This document shows, piece by piece, positions 15,389-19,252 of a stretch of 19,252 bases of DNA. Origin of the DNA: Candidatus Heimdallarchaeota archaeon (GTDB lineage: Archaea > Asgardarchaeota > Heimdallarchaeia > Hodarchaeales > LC-3); NCBI GenBank assembly GCA_027364495.1, contig DAHXPE010000203.1, forward strand, positions 1 through 19,252, written 5' to 3'. Made by a program: the position numbers and the translations under genes. The notes under the pieces were generated by a model, which was not told where the DNA came from, did not search any database, and saw only the letters and a list, made by a program, of their open reading frames with translations. Within the stretch, counting starts at the first letter, position 1, and every line of letters starts with the position of its first letter.

Positions 15389-15468
15389 AGGATAGAAATC
15401 GAAGCTAATTTGCAAATAATAAAGACTTATTTACAAACAAATTTAGTGGTAAGTTGAACATCATTTGT

Positions 15469-16200
15469 TTATTGCTGTTTAATTTTTTTAGCAATTCTAT
15501 AATTCCTTAGCTCACTTTTTGTTGAATCACCACAATTCGGACAAAATTTGTCAGTTATCTCGAGCCCACGTCCACATTCAAAACAAACAATGTGAAAAAT
15601 TGATTTTTTGGATGGTCTTGATGAATTTAAAAGACCCTTTGATCCTTTACTTCCTTTTGAACCTTTACTTCCACGTGTACTGTAAATATCTATTTGTGCA
15701 GAGTTATCAATTGTTGTTATACCTCTTCTGCTAGTTAAAAATCCATAGGTCGATGCGTCAGGTGATTCACGTAAGCTTTTTTTGAATAACATGGCTTCAT
15801 TTTCTGCATGGCGAGCCTTTTTTAACTGAAGAACATATATCGCAATGAAAACGATACTGAATGGTCCAAAAATTAATAAAGCTGACGGAAAAAATAAACA
15901 CACAATAATTGAAGCCATGATATATGGTATCAAATAATATGTAACTTTTATAATATTAGTATCATTTCGAAGTGCAGAGGCATTACATAAAATGCAATAA
16001 TTTAGAGTTCGATTTAAACCAAACGTTGATTCTCCTAATCCAGAAATGGAATTATCGACTAAAATTGATGAATCTTGTTTTCGATATAATCTATTGTCAT
16101 CAAAACATAATGGTCTTCTACATCGGTCACAATATGTTGTTGCAGGCCTGTGGGGATGATAATGACACTTTTCTTGGATTTCAGACACTTTTTCAGCCAT
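15469..16200 (-). CDS. Membrane protein with N-terminal B-box-like finger and C-terminal zinc ribbon
   Basis: The family is not recognised as a whole, but the parts are clear. Residues 12-32 read CHYHPHRPATTYCDRCRRPLC: C12-x2-H15, C24-x2-C27 and C32, the spacing of B-box-like fingers that often precede membrane segments in prokaryotes. A second pair, C69-x2-C72, may complete the site. Two adjacent membrane helices follow (about 84-103 and 105-124), forming a hairpin with both ends on the same, presumably cytoplasmic, side. Then comes a charged region, a GSK repeat (177-189, GSKGSKGSKGSKG) and a C-terminal zinc ribbon (C206-x2-C209, C220-x2-C223) with a basic end. The start is well supported by GAGG five bases before the ATG. 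Two cytoplasmic zinc modules on one membrane hairpin suggest an adaptor or recruiting platform; that is inference. Confidence 0.75.
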   Translation of the reverse strand: MAEKVSEIQEKCHYHPHRPATTYCDRCRRPLCFDDNRLYRKQDSSILVDNSISGLGESTFGLNRTLNYCILCNASALRNDTNIIKVTYYLIPYIMASIIVCLFFPSALLIFGPFSIVFIAIYVLQLKKARHAENEAMLFKKSLRESPDASTYGFLTSRRGITTIDNSAQIDIYSTRGSKGSKGSKGSKGLLNSSRPSKKSIFHIVCFECGRGLEITDKFCPNCGDSTKSELRNYRIAKKIKQQ

Positions 16201-16302
16201 AAAGCCTCAACATACAAAGATTATGGAACAATCAATCCAGATATATTGAAGTAATAAATTTTTGGAAAAGGGAAAATACTCTAGGTAGAAAATGTATGGG
16301 AA

Positions 16303-17376
16303 TTAATTACCAACGGACAAATTTTCAACAGAGTTAGATTGAAATTGATTTAATTGATATACTAAATTAAATAATTTAGGACAACTATGATCGAGAGAGC
16401 ATGGTGGATTAGATAAAGTAAAACCAGTTTTATCCATCAAATTTTTCATGTTATCCGAGATACCACGTAATTCCCATACGAATATGTGATTATCAATATT
16501 TAATTGTTTGATTTTTGAAAGCTCATCTTTAGTTGGAAAAGGTGTTATTAGTAAAATGTTAAATGTTAAATTTAACTTTGCTTTAACAATAGATTCTAGC
16601 GATTTTATTAAACCATTGTAATCTTTATGTTGTATGCAAAGGGTTCCGAATGCTAAAAAGTTTTTAAAAACTTTATTAAAAAGTTCTGTATCATTACATA
16701 CGACAAATAGCTGGTTACGATCTTTTATTAATTTAGTACTTAATTGGATTTTTGCTTTATAAAAAGCATCAGTAATTTTCGATTCCAGAATTGCATCGTA
16801 ACGTAGTGTGGGTAGTATATCTGTTACTTGATCAATCATTTCAATAGTTTTTGTTATTTCATCAGGTGTTGAATCAGCAAAAAGATAAGAAATTTTCCAG
16901 GTTAAAACATCGGGAGGTTGTTTACCACTCATAATATCTTGAAGAAGATTATTTATTAATTCTCTCTTCATCTCCTCATAAAGTTCCTCATCACCTAAAA
17001 CATAATTCATTTCTTTCGTGAAATCAGGAATAATTGTGCTCCAATCGAATGTTGGTGATTTAAGGTTTTCAGAATAATTTTCTAAGAATTTTTCGCCAAT
17101 AAACTGGAGCATTTGATCAATGACAGATTGTTCCGCTCCAGCAGTATTCATAATAGTGACGACAATAATTTCTTTTAAATCTCTAAAATAGAGTTCATCC
17201 TCTTCTAATTTTAAAAATCGAATATTTTTTTGGTTTAGGGTTTCAGTAAAGGATGCAAGAGCCGATATAAAGCCTGAGAATAGATTTTCATCTAAATCAT
17301 AATCGGAAAAATTGGCTTTATATGAATAAACGCACAAGCCACTCGAGTTTATTACCCACAGATTTTTTATGATCAT
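16303..17376 (-). CDS. Longin/roadblock-like N-terminal domain protein next to cheC-cheA
   Basis: No named family is recognised with confidence. Residues 1-105 follow the longin-like pattern: IIKNLWVINSSGLCVYSY (2-19) as the first hairpin, a helix FSGFISALASFTETL (33-47), strands IRFLKLEEDELYFRDL (52-67) and IIVVTIM (70-76), and a last helix (82-101). Proteins opening this way are common in Asgard archaea. In eukaryotes longin domains act as platforms for small GTPases and vesicle traffic. The middle (110-210) is helical. The C-terminal part (222-305) alternates strands and helices (LFVVCND, FNILLITP, HIFVWEL) like a Rossmann or receiver fold. A Cys/His cluster (C326, H330, C332) lies near the end. 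It starts at ATG with GGAT about nine bases upstream. It is on the cheA-cheC strand but separated by 357 bases, so it is a neighbour rather than a certain operon member. Confidence 0.6.
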   Translation of the reverse strand: MIIKNLWVINSSGLCVYSYKANFSDYDLDENLFSGFISALASFTETLNQKNIRFLKLEEDELYFRDLKEIIVVTIMNTAGAEQSVIDQMLQFIGEKFLENYSENLKSPTFDWSTIIPDFTKEMNYVLGDEELYEEMKRELINNLLQDIMSGKQPPDVLTWKISYLFADSTPDEITKTIEMIDQVTDILPTLRYDAILESKITDAFYKAKIQLSTKLIKDRNQLFVVCNDTELFNKVFKNFLAFGTLCIQHKDYNGLIKSLESIVKAKLNLTFNILLITPFPTKDELSKIKQLNIDNHIFVWELRGISDNMKNLMDKTGFTLSNPPCSLDHSCPKLFNLVYQLNQFQSNSVENLSVGN

Positions 17377-17733
17377 AACGTTAAATCCAAGAAATTTTTA
17401 TGTGTAATAGAGTATACTGAAAAACTCAATTTAAGGGTTTTGAAAAAGTCAAAATCATCCTTAACTTTGCAATTGTAAGTCAAATTTCTATTTTCAATTT
17501 TTAAAAATCGAATTTTTCAGTACTTTTTAATTATCATTGTTTCTGATTACCAATTAACAGTTTTATAATTGAAATGTTTTAAATAATTTTTCAGTAATTT
17601 TAATTAAGTTATATGAGTCTAAAATTACTTTATTTAAATAATTTTATAACATGTCAAAAATAATTAATTTAAAGAAATTATTAAAAAAGCATAAATATTA
17701 GCATATTTTTAAACATTTATAAAAAATAAGCAG
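17377..17733. other. 357-base gene-free spacer with a repeated motif
   Basis: AT-rich and without a gene. It contains the promoter region of the longin-like gene, the 3' region of cheC, and three copies of TTTTTCAGTA described separately. A palindrome AGTATACT lies at 17411-17418. Confidence 0.5.
17511..17606. repeat. Direct repeat containing TTTTTCAGTA
   Basis: AATTTTTCAGTA starts at 17511 and again at 17585, 74 bases apart. Each copy is followed by one variable base, a T run and AATTA. A third core copy lies inverted at 17415-17424, about 40 bases before the longin-like gene's ATG. This could be a regulator site upstream of that gene, or chance similarity. Confidence 0.4.
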
Positions 17734-18360
17734 TTAAAAGCCAAACATCGCATTTAACGTTTTTTCAACCGTGGTTGGTTTGGGCGAAAAAATTATTATT
17801 GGTTTTAGTCTAGTATCAGTAGTAAAAATATCACATTCAACCAATAAAACTTTCTCAGCATTTTCCTCTAAATGTTTAACTATTGTTGAAAGAATTTTTT
17901 CTGAAGTATCAATGATAAGAAATGGCGTTTGAGGAAAACTCTTTTTAGTTAAAAAAGTATTAATTGCAGTTAAATAATGCAATGATAGGATTGAATCCAC
18001 TTCTAAAATGATACTTTTATCAAGTACTCCAAGAGCAGACAAATTACTCTCAGAAGTAGACGTATTAATTATTTTTAAAAGAAAATTTATGGCTTTTTCG
18101 TCCAGAACAACCATTATTTGTCCTTCAAGATCACCTTGAATTTGGCATACGCTGACTGCTACTGTATTTGAATCTTTAAATTGAGTCCAATCAACTTTTG
18201 AGAACTGTTCAGTTGAAAGTAATGAATATCTTGGAAGAGACATATCAATACGCCTGTTGAGAAGATCGGCTAGGGCATTTGCTGAGTGACCAGACCCGAT
18301 ATTACCAATTTCTTGAAGTGCATCTATTTGATCTGGTTCAAGGGTATCCCAAAAACTCAC
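17734..18360 (-). CDS. cheC: CheC, CheY-P phosphatase, with one intact and one altered active site
   Basis: This 208-residue chemotaxis protein of the CheC/CheX/FliY family removes phosphate from CheY-P and usually works with CheD. The family motif [D/S]-x3-E-x2-N-x22-P is perfect in the first half: Asp13, Glu17, Asn20, Pro43 within EIGNIGSGHSANALADLL. The second copy is Ser116, Glu120, Ser123, Pro146 with exact spacing, but Ser replaces the essential Asn, so this site is probably weak or inactive. The start is GTG at 18360, one base after the cheA stop, with GGAGTGA six bases upstream inside the cheA end. Tight translational coupling with cheA is therefore expected. CheC and CheA adjacency is typical of archaeal chemotaxis loci; CheD and CheY are presumably outside the window. 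Confidence 0.93.
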   Translation of the reverse strand: MSFWDTLEPDQIDALQEIGNIGSGHSANALADLLNRRIDMSLPRYSLLSTEQFSKVDWTQFKDSNTVAVSVCQIQGDLEGQIMVVLDEKAINFLLKIINTSTSESNLSALGVLDKSIILEVDSILSLHYLTAINTFLTKKSFPQTPFLIIDTSEKILSTIVKHLEENAEKVLLVECDIFTTDTRLKPIIIFSPKPTTVEKTLNAMFGF

Positions 18361-18361
18361 T

Positions 18362-19252
18362 TTAACTCACTCCAATTAATTGGCCAGGATCAAGAATAGG
18401 AACAATATTACCTTCACCAATTAAGGTGAATCCTGCGAAACCTTTGACATTAGACATCAATCGGTCCATTTTCTTTAAAACAATTTGTTGCTGATTAATA
18501 ATTTGGTCGACTTGAACACCTAATTTACGTCCTGCTTGTTCCCAAACAATTAAAATGTTATTCTTAACTTGATTAGGATCATCTTCCATTTTAAATTGGT
18601 TTTTTAAAGAAACTACAGGTACTACTTCACGATTAATGACTACATTAGGTCTACCATTGTGATAAAATATTTTTTCATCTGGTAATCTATAAACATGTTG
18701 AATATTTGATAAGGGAATTGTAAAATCTCGTCCTTCGATCTTTACAACTAATGCTTCCATAATTGATATTTGAGTTGGAATCCTTATTGTGAATCTTGTT
18801 CCTTTACCTTTTTTAGTTTCGACATTAAGACTACCATTTAATTTATCTACGACGTTTTGATAGACAATGTTAAGTCCAATTCCACGACCAGCAAGGTTTG
18901 TTACTTTTTCACTGGTTGAGAAACCAGATAAAAATAGTAAAGCGATAAGACCATCACGATCAATCTTCTGACTCTCATCGATCAGACCTTCTTTAATGGC
19001 CTTTTCCCTAATTTTATTAACATCTATTCCTCTTCCATCGTCTTCAACCGTTATTATAATATCGTTACGATCGACTTTAGCTTTAATTTGAACGATTCCT
19101 TCTTCCTTTTTGTTTTTCTCTTTTCGTTCCTTTGGACTTTCAATACCATGGAAGATTGCATTTCTTATAAGATGCAACAACGCCTCATTTAGATTTTCAA
19201 CAGAAGTTCTGTCAATTTCTACGAATTTACCAGAAATGGTTGATTTGACTTT
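18362..19252 (-). CDS. cheA: CheA histidine kinase, C-terminal part (runs off the window)
   Basis: This is the chemotaxis sensor kinase that phosphorylates CheY under receptor control. Only the last 296 residues are inside the window; the frame is open to the right edge, so the phosphotransfer (P1), CheY-binding and dimerisation domains lie beyond it. Seen here is the P4 ATPase domain: N-box HLIRNAIFHGIE, G1 DDGRGID, F-box region LFLSGFSTSEK and G2 GRGIGLNIV. It is followed by the P5 CheW-like domain from about 160 residues before the end, with MEALVVKIEGRDFTIPL and the usual CheA end LDPGQL. All kinase ATP-binding motifs are intact. A TTG codon at 19180 lies in the middle of the conserved N-box and is not the start. 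It is followed one base later by cheC, in an operon. Confidence 0.95.
   Translation of the reverse strand, partial: KVKSTISGKFVEIDRTSVENLNEALLHLIRNAIFHGIESPKERKEKNKKEEGIVQIKAKVDRNDIIITVEDDGRGIDVNKIREKAIKEGLIDESQKIDRDGLIALLFLSGFSTSEKVTNLAGRGIGLNIVYQNVVDKLNGSLNVETKKGKGTRFTIRIPTQISIMEALVVKIEGRDFTIPLSNIQHVYRLPDEKIFYHNGRPNVVINREVVPVVSLKNQFKMEDDPNQVKNNILIVWEQAGRKLGVQVDQIINQQQIVLKKMDRLMSNVKGFAGFTLIGEGNIVPILDPGQLIGVS

Noticed and set aside
18362..19180. CheA-like gene starting with TTG at 19180
   Set aside because: The frame stays open to the window edge with CheA-type residues before the TTG, which lies within the conserved N-box; the gene is simply cut by the window.
1..19252. tRNA or rRNA genes, CRISPR arrays, insertion sequences
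   Set aside because: No T-loop-like or GC-rich structured stretch, no regularly spaced repeats and no transposase motif was found on reading both strands.

Overview
The window is very AT-rich (roughly 28-30% G+C by eye) and archaeal in character. The likely start codons are often preceded by GGTGA/GAGG-type ribosome binding sites, and TATA boxes of the TTTATAAA/TTTAAATA type lie upstream. The gene content mixes archaeal/bacterial functions (nickel transport, CheA/CheC/CheR) with proteins of eukaryotic flavour: a Rab/Ras-like GTPase, C2H2 zinc fingers, a CaMKII hub-like domain, a longin-like domain and B-box/RING-like fingers. An Asgard archaeon, perhaps a Heimdall-like or related chemotactic lineage, is the best guess. 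This is inference from content, not a phylogeny.

Layout. 1-3.2 kb (minus strand): a 12-helix membrane protein built of three ~114-residue repeats, then a two-gene operon of a CNDP-like M20 dipeptidase followed by a stand-alone CaMKII association-domain protein. 3.4-4.9 kb (plus): a YiiM-type MOSC protein and a Rab-like GTPase whose P-loop lies upstream of the first ATG, so it probably starts at an AUU codon. 4.97-8.05 kb (minus): a complete nickel regulon, nikR-nikMN-nikQ-nikO, with a tandem operator around the nikMN TATA box. 8.05-8.67 kb has no gene. 8.67-10.3 kb (plus): a metallo-beta-lactamase-fold hydrolase and a COG4757-like alpha/beta hydrolase. 10.4-11.0 kb: a secreted, membrane-anchored surface protein split by two compensating frameshifts. 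11.4-12.5 kb (plus): a CheR methyltransferase carrying two C2H2 zinc fingers at its C-terminus, the most unusual gene here. 12.7-14.9 kb: a UvrD/Rep helicase with an N-terminal winged-helix-like extension. 15.1-16.2 kb: two convergent zinc proteins, one RING-like and soluble, one B-box-like and membrane-bound. 16.3-19.25 kb (minus): a longin-like protein downstream of cheC and the 3' part of cheA, which runs off the right edge.

How they work together. NikMNQO is an ECF-type nickel importer, and NikR (all four nickel ligands present) should repress it when nickel is plentiful. CheA (kinase), CheC (CheY-P phosphatase) and CheR (receptor methyltransferase) are parts of one chemotaxis pathway. 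The receptors, CheW, CheY, CheB and CheD are not in the window. The zinc-finger tail on CheR and the longin-like neighbour of cheC suggest that this chemotaxis system has been joined to eukaryote-like protein or nucleic-acid interaction modules. Positions 1-71 hold nothing I recognise.
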